64,000 nucleotides of DNA from UBA10646 sp046296295 (GTDB taxonomy: Bacteria > Bacteroidota > Bacteroidia > Chitinophagales > Chitinophagaceae): positions 62,001-126,000 of the forward strand of contig JBKBLG010000007.1 of NCBI GenBank assembly GCA_046296295.1. Reading direction: 5' to 3'. Under the pieces are notes generated by a model. It saw only the letters and a list, made by a program, of their open reading frames with translations, did no database searches and had not been told where the DNA came from. Positions 42,478-49,650 of the stretch are shown here, piece after piece. Positions within the stretch are counted from its first letter, which is position 1, and every line of letters begins with the position of its first letter. The position numbers were made by a program, and so were the translations under genes.

Positions 42478-42546
42478 AATGTTGTGTGTAAAAAGCGGTG
42501 CAAGTTAGTTAGAAACCAAATGCAATGCTTTTTTGTGGCGTTTTTT

Positions 42547-42560
42547 CATTTGCCGTAAGG
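42547..42560 (-). repeat. CCTTRCGGYAAA repeat copy 36
   Basis: CGGC variant in the divergent spacer before the DUF4249 gene. Confidence 0.9.
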
Positions 42561-42629
42561 CGTATTTTAAACAAGCCAATTTTATATGGGCGGTTAGGGT
42601 ACATTTTGTGGAGCAACTACTTTTGCCTT

Positions 42630-43517
42630 ATGAAGTACCAAATATGCTGGTTAGCCTTGTTCTTTTGTGCTTTGTTAACAGGGTGTGAGAAAGATATTAA
42701 CCTTTCGGTAAATGAAGTAACACCCAAATTAGTGGTAGATGCTCAGATTGAAAATGGTGTACCACCTACTGTAGTACTAACAAAGAGCTTCGGCTACTTT
42801 AACACGATTTCGCCACAACAAATTTTAAACATGTTTGAGCGAAATGCAGATGTAAGTATTACGGTGAATAATGGTAATACAGTACCCTTACAAGAAACTG
42901 CTATTCCGATTGCACCGGGCGTTAATGCTTATATATACACCACCAATGCTTTAGTGGGTAACTTTAATACCACTTATCGGTTAAATATACGCTTAGCTAA
43001 TGGCGAGCAGTATACTGCAACTACCACCATACCGGCACTTACTAAAACCATGGATAGTTTGTGGTGGCAACCGGCTCCTCAAAACCCTGATCCAACTAGG
43101 GTAGCAATGTTTGGTAGGTTCACTGATCCTCCGGGCTTGGGTAACTACATCCGCTATTTCACCAAAGTAAATAGTGAATCTTTTTTTCCGGGTTTTAACT
43201 CTGTGTTTGACGATCAGGTGGTAGATGGAACTACCTACAGTATTCAGTTTCCAAAAGGGTTCGATAAGAATAGTATTCGTGATACCCTTGATCTTGATGC
43301 TATTGGTTTTTTCAATAGAGGCGATACAGCCACCATTAAGTTTTGTAACATAGATAAAGGAACTTTTGATTTCTGGCGTACGTGGGAGTATAACTATTCT
43401 ATTTTAGGAAGCCCTTTTGCAACCCCAATTCGGGTACTTAATAACGTGAATAATGGTGCTTTGGGTAATTTTAGCGGATATGCTGCACAGTACAAAACCA
43501 TTATTATTCCTCGTTAG
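42630..43517 (+). CDS. DUF4249 lipoprotein
   Basis: A 295-residue lipoprotein (leader MKYQICWLALFFCALLTGC) of the DUF4249 family: KLVVDAQIENG after the lipobox, a beta-rich body and the C-terminal FWRTWEYNYSILGSPFATP segment. These proteins usually accompany TonB-dependent receptors in Bacteroidota, but none is adjacent here. Mature residues INLSVNEV come from a one-mismatch copy of the dispersed repeat (42702-42715). ATG 42630 gives the signal peptide; the open frame starts 35 codons earlier. Confidence 0.83.
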   Translation: MKYQICWLALFFCALLTGCEKDINLSVNEVTPKLVVDAQIENGVPPTVVLTKSFGYFNTISPQQILNMFERNADVSITVNNGNTVPLQETAIPIAPGVNAYIYTTNALVGNFNTTYRLNIRLANGEQYTATTTIPALTKTMDSLWWQPAPQNPDPTRVAMFGRFTDPPGLGNYIRYFTKVNSESFFPGFNSVFDDQVVDGTTYSIQFPKGFDKNSIRDTLDLDAIGFFNRGDTATIKFCNIDKGTFDFWRTWEYNYSILGSPFATPIRVLNNVNNGALGNFSGYAAQYKTIIIPR

Positions 43518-43561
43518 CTTTTATTTACATTATTATAAAGAGAGGATGATGTAATGGGTAT

Positions 43562-43569
43562 TACATTTG
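43562..43569 (+). promoter_or_regulatory. -7 promoter element TACATTTG
   Basis: TACATTTG 23 bases before trxB, identical to the elements at 413 and 46910. The -33 is not clear. Confidence 0.5.
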
Positions 43570-43592
43570 CATACGCTAAAGAAATTTAAGAC

Positions 43593-44540
43593 ATGGAAAT
43601 CGCAGAGAAAGTAGATTGTTTGATTATAGGCAGTGGCCCTGCTGGTTACACAGCCGCTATTTATGCTGCTCGTGCTAATTTAAAGCCTGTGCTATATCAA
43701 GGCATTCAACCGGGCGGACAGCTTACAATAACAACAGAAGTTGAAAATTATCCCGGGTATCCGGAAGGTATACAAGGGCCGGAAATGATGATTCATTTCG
43801 AAAAACAGGCTGCTCGTATGGGTGCCGATATTCGCTATGGCCTAGCTACTAAGGTTGATTTTTCAGGACCAACGCATAAAGTGCAAATAGATGAAGAGAA
43901 GTGGATTGAAGCTAATGCTGTAATCATTTGCACCGGTGCAAGTGCCAAATGGTTGGGCTTAGAAAGTGAGCAACGCCTCAATGGCTTTGGTGTAAGTGCT
44001 TGTGCTGTATGCGATGGCTTTTTCTTTAGAGGGAAAGAAGTTGCAATTGTTGGTGCCGGCGATACTGCTTGCGAAGAGGCTTTATATTTGAGTAAACTTG
44101 CAACTACAGTACACATGATTGTGCGCAAGGGGCCCGATGGTATGAAAGCGAGCAAAGTGATGCAGGATAGGGTAAAACAAACAAGCAATATTAAAATATA
44201 CTGGAACAGTGAAACCGTTGAAGTAGTTGGTGCCAATAAAGTTGAAGCTGTTACCATTAAAAACAATCAGTCTGGTAAGGTAGAAACAGTGCCTGTGGCT
44301 GCCTTCTTCGTTGCTATTGGCCACCAACCTAACAGCGATATTTTTAAAGGCTGGCTCGATATGGATGATGCCGGCTACATTCAAACCGTACCCGGTACAA
44401 GCAAAACCAACATTGCAGGTGTATTTGCTGCTGGCGATGTACAAGATAAAAACTATCGTCAGGCGGTAACTGCTGCCGGAAGTGGCTGTATGGCTGCATT
44501 AGATGCAGAGCGTTATTTAGGCGCCGCCGGCTTACATTAA
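43593..44540 (+). CDS. trxB: thioredoxin reductase
   Basis: A 315-residue NADPH/FAD oxidoreductase that keeps thioredoxin reduced. FAD site GSGPAGYTAAIYAARA, redox pair CAVCDG at about residues 133-138, NADPH site VGAGDTACEEA and the C-terminal FAD motif GVFAAGDVQDKNYRQ. Normal length, all residues conserved. It stands alone and ends in a 23-bp perfect hairpin. Confidence 0.96.
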   Translation: MEIAEKVDCLIIGSGPAGYTAAIYAARANLKPVLYQGIQPGGQLTITTEVENYPGYPEGIQGPEMMIHFEKQAARMGADIRYGLATKVDFSGPTHKVQIDEEKWIEANAVIICTGASAKWLGLESEQRLNGFGVSACAVCDGFFFRGKEVAIVGAGDTACEEALYLSKLATTVHMIVRKGPDGMKASKVMQDRVKQTSNIKIYWNSETVEVVGANKVEAVTIKNNQSGKVETVPVAAFFVAIGHQPNSDIFKGWLDMDDAGYIQTVPGTSKTNIAGVFAAGDVQDKNYRQAVTAAGSGCMAALDAERYLGAAGLH

Positions 44541-44559
44541 TTGTTAAGTGAAATTAAGG

Positions 44560-44608
44560 GATTAAGAATAGCTATGGCGGCCGAAGGCCGCCATAGCTAT
44601 TCTTAATC
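44560..44608. terminator. perfect 23-bp hairpin, GAA loop
   Basis: The strongest hairpin of the window: 23 uninterrupted pairs and a GAA loop (44583-44585) between the convergent trxB and SGNH genes, 17 bases from repeat copy 37. Likely bidirectional terminator. Confidence 0.82.
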
Positions 44609-44625
44609 GGTGCCAATTGCGTCAG

Positions 44626-44639
44626 CATTTGCCGTAAGG
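44626..44639 (-). repeat. CCTTRCGGYAAA repeat copy 37
   Basis: CGGC variant, intergenic, between the hairpin and the SGNH gene. Confidence 0.9.
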
Positions 44640-44653
44640 CTACTACTTTATCC

Positions 44654-45262
44654 TCATTTTTCTTGATGTGCTATAATGGTAGCAACAGCATTCGCCCAAC
44701 GGGCATGTTCAGTGCCGCTATAATGCAGTTGATCTTCGGCCAGAATTGTTTTATCGGTGAGGGCGTTTCTAGTACCAATTGTAATATTCACATAATGCAC
44801 TTTGTAAGCCGTTGCTAGCGATTGATTTACAGCGTTAAAAGCGTCAATACCTTTAGAAATAGTTTCTCTTTGTTCTGGCTTGGCGAAAGGGGTTTGTGCC
44901 CAATCGGGGATGCTTAATACAAAAACTTGCTTTGGTTGTTGGTTGGCCCAGTGTAAAGCTTTTTGTAATAAAATTTCAAATTCCTTGCGGTAAATATCGA
45001 TACTGTTGCCTCGATATTGATTATTAACTCCAATAAGTAAGGTTATATAATCATACATTGGCAAATAGGTATGTTGTTCAAGATGGGCTAGTAATTCTCC
45101 GCTAGTCCATCCTGTTTTTGCTACTATTTCAGGTGCATAGCAGGTAATTTGTACTTTGCGTAATTGCTGAACTAATTGGTAGGGAAACCCTTGGTGCAAG
45201 GGAACGCTTTCTCCAATAGTGTATGAGTCGCCGAGGCAAAGGATGCGTAACGGGTGTTTCAT
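44654..45262 (-). CDS. SGNH/GDSL hydrolase
   Basis: A 202-residue esterase of the SGNH family with catalytic Ser in LGDSYTIGE, Gly/Asn in LLIGVNNQYRG and the Asp-His pair in EDQLHYSG. No signal peptide is seen, so it is cytoplasmic or non-classically placed. It starts 8 bases after the kynureninase gene ends, on the same strand, so the two form an operon. Substrate unknown. Confidence 0.87.
   Translation of the reverse strand: MKHPLRILCLGDSYTIGESVPLHQGFPYQLVQQLRKVQITCYAPEIVAKTGWTSGELLAHLEQHTYLPMYDYITLLIGVNNQYRGNSIDIYRKEFEILLQKALHWANQQPKQVFVLSIPDWAQTPFAKPEQRETISKGIDAFNAVNQSLATAYKVHYVNITIGTRNALTDKTILAEDQLHYSGTEHARWANAVATIIAHQEK
44983..44995 (+). repeat. CCTTRCGGYAAA repeat copy 38
   Basis: TTGC variant, antisense, encodes IYRKE in the SGNH hydrolase. 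Confidence 0.88.
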
Positions 45263-45270
45263 GAACTTGG

Positions 45271-46530
45271 TTAGATGTGTTTCAAAACTTCGTAAAAGCG
45301 ATATACATCTTCAAAACTACAATACATTGGTGCGGGAGCAACTCTAATAACGCCAGGTTCTCTGTAGTCTACTACAATGCCTGATTTTATTATTTTTTCA
45401 TGAATTTGTTTCGCATTTTTTGTGAAATATAATGATAGCTGAGCACCTCTTGCTTGTGCATTATTCGGAGTAATAATTTCACAACCGAGTTCAGGTATGG
45501 TTTTCAATAAAGCTTCTAAGTAATTTGTTAGGGCAATACTTTTTTTGCGTAATGCAGCCATAGAGGTTTGCTCAAAAATTTCTAACGATGCTTTTAAGGC
45601 CACCATGTTCATCACTTGGGCTGTGCTAATATTCCAGCCACTGGCAGTAGCTTTTGCAACAAAGTTTTTTTCCATGGCAAACCTTGTTTTTTCATCGTTC
45701 CCCCACCATCCAGCAAGTCGATGCATTTGGGTATTTTTGGCATGGCGTTCGTGTAAGTAAGCACCGCCAACGGCACCTGGGCCACCATTCATGTATTTAT
45801 AATTACACCAAACAGCAAAATCTACATTCCATTTATGAAGTTGCAATGGTACGTTGCCTACAGCATGTGCTAAATCCCATCCGACGATAGCACCTTGTGC
45901 TTGTGCAGCCGCCGTAATGCTGGTGATATCAAAAAGTTGGCCGGTGTAATAGTTAATACCACCAAGCATAACCATGGCTAGTTGGTTGCCATGCTTTTCT
46001 ATTTGGCTAATAATATCTTCTGTTCTAAGTGTTTTTTCACCTTTGCGTGGTGTAAGTTCTAAGATTGCCTTATCTGCAGCTAGGCCATGTTGTGCAACTT
46101 GACTGGCTACGGCATATTGATCGCTGGGAAAAGCGCCAGCCTCCATGATAATTTTGAAACGTTGTTTGGTTGGCTTGTAAAAGCTTTGCATGAGCAAGTG
46201 CAGATTTACCGTAAGGGCATTCATTACAGTTACTTCATGTTCTTTCGCACCTACAATTTTAGCTAAGCCGCTGCGTAAGTATTCTTGATAATGCAACCAA
46301 GGGTTGGTACCTTGAAAATAGCCATTTACCGCAAGGGTTTTCCAGCTATGTAACTCTGTATGAAATGCTGCTGCTACATTTTTGGGCTGTAGGCCTAGGC
46401 TGTTGCCACAGAAATAAATCACTTTTTCTCCATTCAACTCAGGAAAGTGAAAGTTGTTGGCTAAGGGTGCTAAGGTATCGTTATTATCGGCATCCCAAGC
46501 ATAGGCGATAGAGGTATCAATACTTTGCAT
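45271..46530 (-). CDS. kynU: kynureninase
   Basis: A 419-residue PLP hydrolase that cleaves kynurenine or 3-hydroxykynurenine to anthranilate or 3-hydroxyanthranilate plus alanine. IYFCGNSLGLQP near the N-terminus, GWDLAHAVGN (PLP Asp) and the Schiff-base lysine in CNYKYMNGGPG are all conserved. Normal length. It serves tryptophan breakdown or NAD synthesis. A glutaryl-CoA dehydrogenase gene lies 415 bases upstream in the other direction. Two repeat copies encode ALTVN and TLAVNG. Confidence 0.94.
   Translation of the reverse strand: MQSIDTSIAYAWDADNNDTLAPLANNFHFPELNGEKVIYFCGNSLGLQPKNVAAAFHTELHSWKTLAVNGYFQGTNPWLHYQEYLRSGLAKIVGAKEHEVTVMNALTVNLHLLMQSFYKPTKQRFKIIMEAGAFPSDQYAVASQVAQHGLAADKAILELTPRKGEKTLRTEDIISQIEKHGNQLAMVMLGGINYYTGQLFDITSITAAAQAQGAIVGWDLAHAVGNVPLQLHKWNVDFAVWCNYKYMNGGPGAVGGAYLHERHAKNTQMHRLAGWWGNDEKTRFAMEKNFVAKATASGWNISTAQVMNMVALKASLEIFEQTSMAALRKKSIALTNYLEALLKTIPELGCEIITPNNAQARGAQLSLYFTKNAKQIHEKIIKSGIVVDYREPGVIRVAPAPMYCSFEDVYRFYEVLKHI
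46204..46216 (-). repeat. CCTTRCGGYAAA repeat copy 39
   Basis: Canonical copy encoding ALTVN in kynureninase. Confidence 0.9.
46323..46336 (-). repeat. CCTTRCGGYAAA repeat copy 40
   Basis: TTGC variant encoding LAVNG in kynureninase, 119 bases from copy 39. Confidence 0.9.
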
Positions 46531-46592
46531 GCAAGACTTTTTGGTTGTTACAAATAAAGTGCTTTCATGCGAACAATTTAGGGTTATTAACC

Positions 46593-46753
46593 CTAATAAG
46601 GGATGGTAAGCTTAAGTTTATCCCATAATTCACTATCGAAGCTGCTGGGCCTTTGAAACTATTACCTACACTGTCGCCTAAACGAATTACAATAATATGT
46701 TTACTAGGAACGATGTATATTTTCTTGTCGTCTTTGCCCAATTTTTTGGGTGC
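46593..46753 (-). pseudogene. C-terminal relic of a serine hydrolase (beta-lactamase family)
   Basis: This intergenic stretch is not empty. One minus-strand frame reads LGKDDKKIYIVPSK followed by HIIVIRLGDS, and after a shift of frame near 46645 it continues SFDSELWDKLKLTIPY and stops (46593-46595). This is the usual end of class-C beta-lactamase-like serine hydrolases (IYIVPS..LVVVRLG...FD.ELW..L). The catalytic SxxK and YxN parts are gone and an in-frame stop precedes the relic, beside repeat copy 41. I see it as the decayed tail of a lost gene. Confidence 0.72.
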
Positions 46754-46754
46754 A

Positions 46755-46767
46755 CCTTACGGTAAAA
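46755..46767 (+). repeat. CCTTRCGGYAAA repeat copy 41
   Basis: Canonical copy at the 5' edge of the hydrolase relic; a degenerate copy CCTTGCGGAAAATG follows at 46830. Confidence 0.88.
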
Positions 46768-46909
46768 ACTATTAATAATAAGCAAAGGCTTATTTGATAG
46801 CAGATTCTTTGCAAAATGAAAATAGATAACCTTGCGGAAAATGTTTAATGATTAGTATTATTTCCTTTGTAAATGCGTAGGTATTGATACTACCAAACGT
46901 TAGTAATGT

Positions 46910-46917
46910 TACATTTG
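46910..46917 (+). promoter_or_regulatory. -7 promoter element TACATTTG
   Basis: TACATTTG 27 bases before the chosen gcdH start. It argues against the upstream in-frame ATG at 46906, which it overlaps. TTG at 46884-46886 is 23 bases away, slightly long for a -33. Confidence 0.5.
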
Positions 46918-46944
46918 CAATCATTTCAAAGAAAACAGATTGCC

Positions 46945-48129
46945 ATGGCCGTTAGAACCGATGTTTTTCAAAGTCCAGACTACTACGGAGTAGACGATTT
47001 ATTAACCGAAGAGCACAAACTCATTCGTGAAACAGTACGTAACTACGTCAAAAAAGATATTTCACCCATCATAGAAGCGTGTGCTCAGAATGCTGAATTC
47101 CCTGAGCAAATTGTTAAACAAATGGGTGCGTTAGGCGTTTTCGGACCTACAATACCTGCCGAGTATGGTGGCGGTGGTTTAGACTATATCAGCTACGGTT
47201 TAATGATGCAAGAATTAGAACGCGGCGATAGTGGCGTGCGAAGTACAGCAAGCGTTCAAGGTAGCTTGGTAATGTTCCCAATTTATGCCTATGGAAGCGA
47301 AGCGCAACGTAAGAAATACCTACCCAAACTAGGCAGTGGAGAATGGTTAGGTTGCTTTGGTTTAACCGAACCCGACCATGGCAGTAACCCTGCTGGTATG
47401 CTCACCAATATTAAAGATGCCGGTGATTATGTTATTTTAAATGGTGCTAAAATGTGGATTAGCAATGCACCATACGCACAAGTAGCCGTTGTATGGGCTA
47501 AAGATGAAGCCGGCGATATTAGAGGGGTAATTGTTGAAAGAGGTATGGAAGGTTTTTCAACACCTACAACACATGGTAAATGGAGCTTACGAGCAAGTGC
47601 TACCGGCGAGTTAGTATTTGATAATGTGAAAGTTCCTAAGGAAAATATTCTTCCAAACATTAAAGGATTAAAAGGCCCATTAAGTTGCTTAAGCAAAGCA
47701 CGTTACGGTATTGCTTGGGGTGCCTTAGGTGCTGCCATGGATTGCTACGATACAGCATTGCGTTACAGCCAAGAAAGAGTGCAGTTCGACAGACCTATTG
47801 GGGGCTTTCAGTTACAACAAAAAAAGCTTGCCGAAATGATTACCGAAATCACGAAGGCTCAATTGTTGGTATGGCGTTTGGGTGTTTTAATGAACGAGGG
47901 TAAAGCAACCCCAGCACAAATTAGTATGGCTAAGCGTAATAGTTGCGAAATTGCAACCAATATTGCACGCGATGCTCGCCAAATGCTTGGTGGCATGGGT
48001 ATAACCGGCGAATACAGTATCATGCGACATATGATGAACCTAGAAAGTGTTATAACTTACGAAGGCACACACGATATACATCTACTTATTACAGGTATGG
48101 ATGTTACTGGGTTCAATGCCTTTAAATAA
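46945..48129 (+). CDS. glutaryl-CoA dehydrogenase-like acyl-CoA dehydrogenase
   Basis: A 394-residue FAD enzyme. The GCDH subgroup is suggested by RSTASVQGSLVMFPIYAYGS, shown here as key residues S-VQ-SLVM-PI-YGS, by GLTEPDHGSNP and by the end TYEGTHDIHLLI, where the Glu is the catalytic base. GCDH oxidises and decarboxylates glutaryl-CoA to crotonyl-CoA in lysine and tryptophan breakdown, which fits with kynU nearby. Strict ACDs of other chain length cannot be fully excluded. It contains no repeat copy. Confidence 0.87.
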   Translation: MAVRTDVFQSPDYYGVDDLLTEEHKLIRETVRNYVKKDISPIIEACAQNAEFPEQIVKQMGALGVFGPTIPAEYGGGGLDYISYGLMMQELERGDSGVRSTASVQGSLVMFPIYAYGSEAQRKKYLPKLGSGEWLGCFGLTEPDHGSNPAGMLTNIKDAGDYVILNGAKMWISNAPYAQVAVVWAKDEAGDIRGVIVERGMEGFSTPTTHGKWSLRASATGELVFDNVKVPKENILPNIKGLKGPLSCLSKARYGIAWGALGAAMDCYDTALRYSQERVQFDRPIGGFQLQQKKLAEMITEITKAQLLVWRLGVLMNEGKATPAQISMAKRNSCEIATNIARDARQMLGGMGITGEYSIMRHMMNLESVITYEGTHDIHLLITGMDVTGFNAFK

Positions 48130-48168
48130 AATTCATGGATATATATTATATATTATTTGTTAGTTTTA

Positions 48169-48204
48169 GGGCATCATTAATTGTAATAATGGTGCCCTTT
48201 TTTA
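48169..48204 (+). terminator. rho-independent terminator
   Basis: An 11-bp stem with one G-T (GGGCATCATTA / TAATGGTGCCC), a 7-base loop and a run of seven T, after gcdH. Confidence 0.82.
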
Positions 48205-48233
48205 ATGAATCATAATCTCCTTTATAACACAGC

Positions 48234-48743
48234 GTGAGTAACATTTTTTTAGTAGGCATGCCAGGCTCTGGCAAATCGTTTTGGGGCAATTTATTGGCTC
48301 AAGAACTGGGTTACACTTTTGTTGATACCGATAGTAATATAGAAATCTTTGAAAAGCAGAGCATCAGTCAAATATTTGAACAGCATGGCGAGGCGCATTT
48401 TAGAGCATTAGAAGCAGCCTATTTACGTAAGTTACCACAAAATATCAACTTACTGGTTGCTACCGGAGGCGGTACACCATGCTTTCACGATAATATGTCG
48501 TTTATGCTATCAAAAGGGTTGGTTATTTGGCTCAATGTTCCCGTGAATACATTGGTGAACCGTTTGATGTTTGAAAAGGCAAAACGACCAATATTGGCTC
48601 AAAAAACCCACGAAGAATTAGTTACTGCCTTGAAAGAAATTTTAGCAGTAAGAACACCTTTTTATCAGCAAGCACAAGTTTCAGTGAATGCAACAGAAAT
48701 CAGTATTCCTCATTTAAAGCAAATTATCGAACAGCATGCATAA
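48234..48743 (+). CDS. aroK: shikimate kinase
   Basis: A 169-residue P-loop kinase that phosphorylates shikimate in aromatic amino-acid synthesis. Walker A GMPGSGKS at residues 8-15, shikimate-binding DTDSNIE, ATGGGTPC and the lid Arg in KRPIL. It uses GTG at 48234; no ATG is close. It overlaps the DUF423 gene by 8 bases. Confidence 0.92.
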   Translation: MSNIFLVGMPGSGKSFWGNLLAQELGYTFVDTDSNIEIFEKQSISQIFEQHGEAHFRALEAAYLRKLPQNINLLVATGGGTPCFHDNMSFMLSKGLVIWLNVPVNTLVNRLMFEKAKRPILAQKTHEELVTALKEILAVRTPFYQQAQVSVNATEISIPHLKQIIEQHA

Positions 48744-49152
48744 GCCTATTTTAACAAGAGCAGCTGTGTTTGGTGCATTGGCAGTAGCGTTGGGAGCCTT
48801 TGGTGCCCATGCTGTTAAGAGCAAATTAACAGCCGCACATTTTGAAGTCTACGAAACGGCCATCAAATACTTAATGATTCATTGTTTGGCACTAATGGGT
48901 GTTGGTATCATCGCATGGTTACAACCTTCAAAGTGGCTCATTTACGCAAGTGCAGCCTTCACCGTGGGTATATTAATTTTCTCAGGAACGCTATTGTTGT
49001 TAAGCTTTTTTAGAGCAGCCGGCGATTTCTCTAAAAATTGGCTTGGGGCTATCACTCCTGTTGGCGGTTTTTTGCTAATTGTAGGGTGGGTTTTAGTAGC
49101 CCTTGCGGTAAATAAGCTATCGCTGAAAGAGTCGCAAGCAGATAAAAGCTAG
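48736..49152 (+). CDS. DUF423 membrane protein
   Basis: A 138-residue inner-membrane protein of the DUF423/YgdD family with four TM helices and the conserved start AALAVALGAFGAHAVK-like LAVALGAFGAHAV. The function is unknown in all members. It is coupled to aroK (8-base overlap). Its stop shares the palindrome CTAG with the stop of the STAS gene on the other strand. LAVNK near the end is from repeat copy 42. Confidence 0.85.
   Translation: MHKPILTRAAVFGALAVALGAFGAHAVKSKLTAAHFEVYETAIKYLMIHCLALMGVGIIAWLQPSKWLIYASAAFTVGILIFSGTLLLLSFFRAAGDFSKNWLGAITPVGGFLLIVGWVLVALAVNKLSLKESQADKS
49101..49113 (+). repeat. CCTTRCGGYAAA repeat copy 42
   Basis: TTGC variant encoding LAVNK in the DUF423 protein, after the last TM. 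Confidence 0.88.
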
Positions 49153-49556
49153 AAATCTTCTTGATGCTCAGGGAATAGCGGATGCTCATCGTCGAGTAAT
49201 TCGCGTTCAATCTCTTCCATTTGAACGATATCCCAGGCTTCACTTTCGGTGGGGGTGTAATTAATGATTTCTAAAAGTTCTGCTTGCTCAAAGCCAGCTT
49301 CAACATCTTTATTAAAATGGCAGAATACAAAGCTTGCACTATTTTCGTAAAATTTATTTTGCAGGGCTACTAAGGTTACAGCAGCATTAACTTCTAGTGC
49401 TTTAATATTTTCAAAGTTAACAATGACATTCTTGGTAGAAGATTGCAGACAATTTTGAGATAACGCAACTATTTCGGCTGCTAAATTGTCATTTAATAGA
49501 GGGCTTATTGGTGTTAGAACAGTGAATTTTTCCTTGGTATCGATTTTGACGTTCAT
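49149..49556 (-). CDS. STAS-domain protein
   Basis: A 135-residue protein with a STAS/SpoIIAA-type fold: VLTPISPLLNDNLAAEI (first strand and loop), then NVIVNFENIKALEVNAAVTLV, given here by key residues VNF..I..L.VNA. The serine usually phosphorylated in anti-anti-sigma factors is replaced (LEVNA), so classic partner switching is doubtful. The C-terminus is acidic (EEIERELLDDEHP). ATG 49556 is chosen; 49565 and 49607 are possible. Confidence 0.7.
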   Translation of the reverse strand: MNVKIDTKEKFTVLTPISPLLNDNLAAEIVALSQNCLQSSTKNVIVNFENIKALEVNAAVTLVALQNKFYENSASFVFCHFNKDVEAGFEQAELLEIINYTPTESEAWDIVQMEEIERELLDDEHPLFPEHQEDF

Positions 49557-49650
49557 TGAAAGCATTGTTTTAACAAATGTGTATAAATGAAAAGCAATAG
49601 CACTCAAAAATATTCTTTAAACTTGTAAGAACGATAATTAAAAGTAACTC

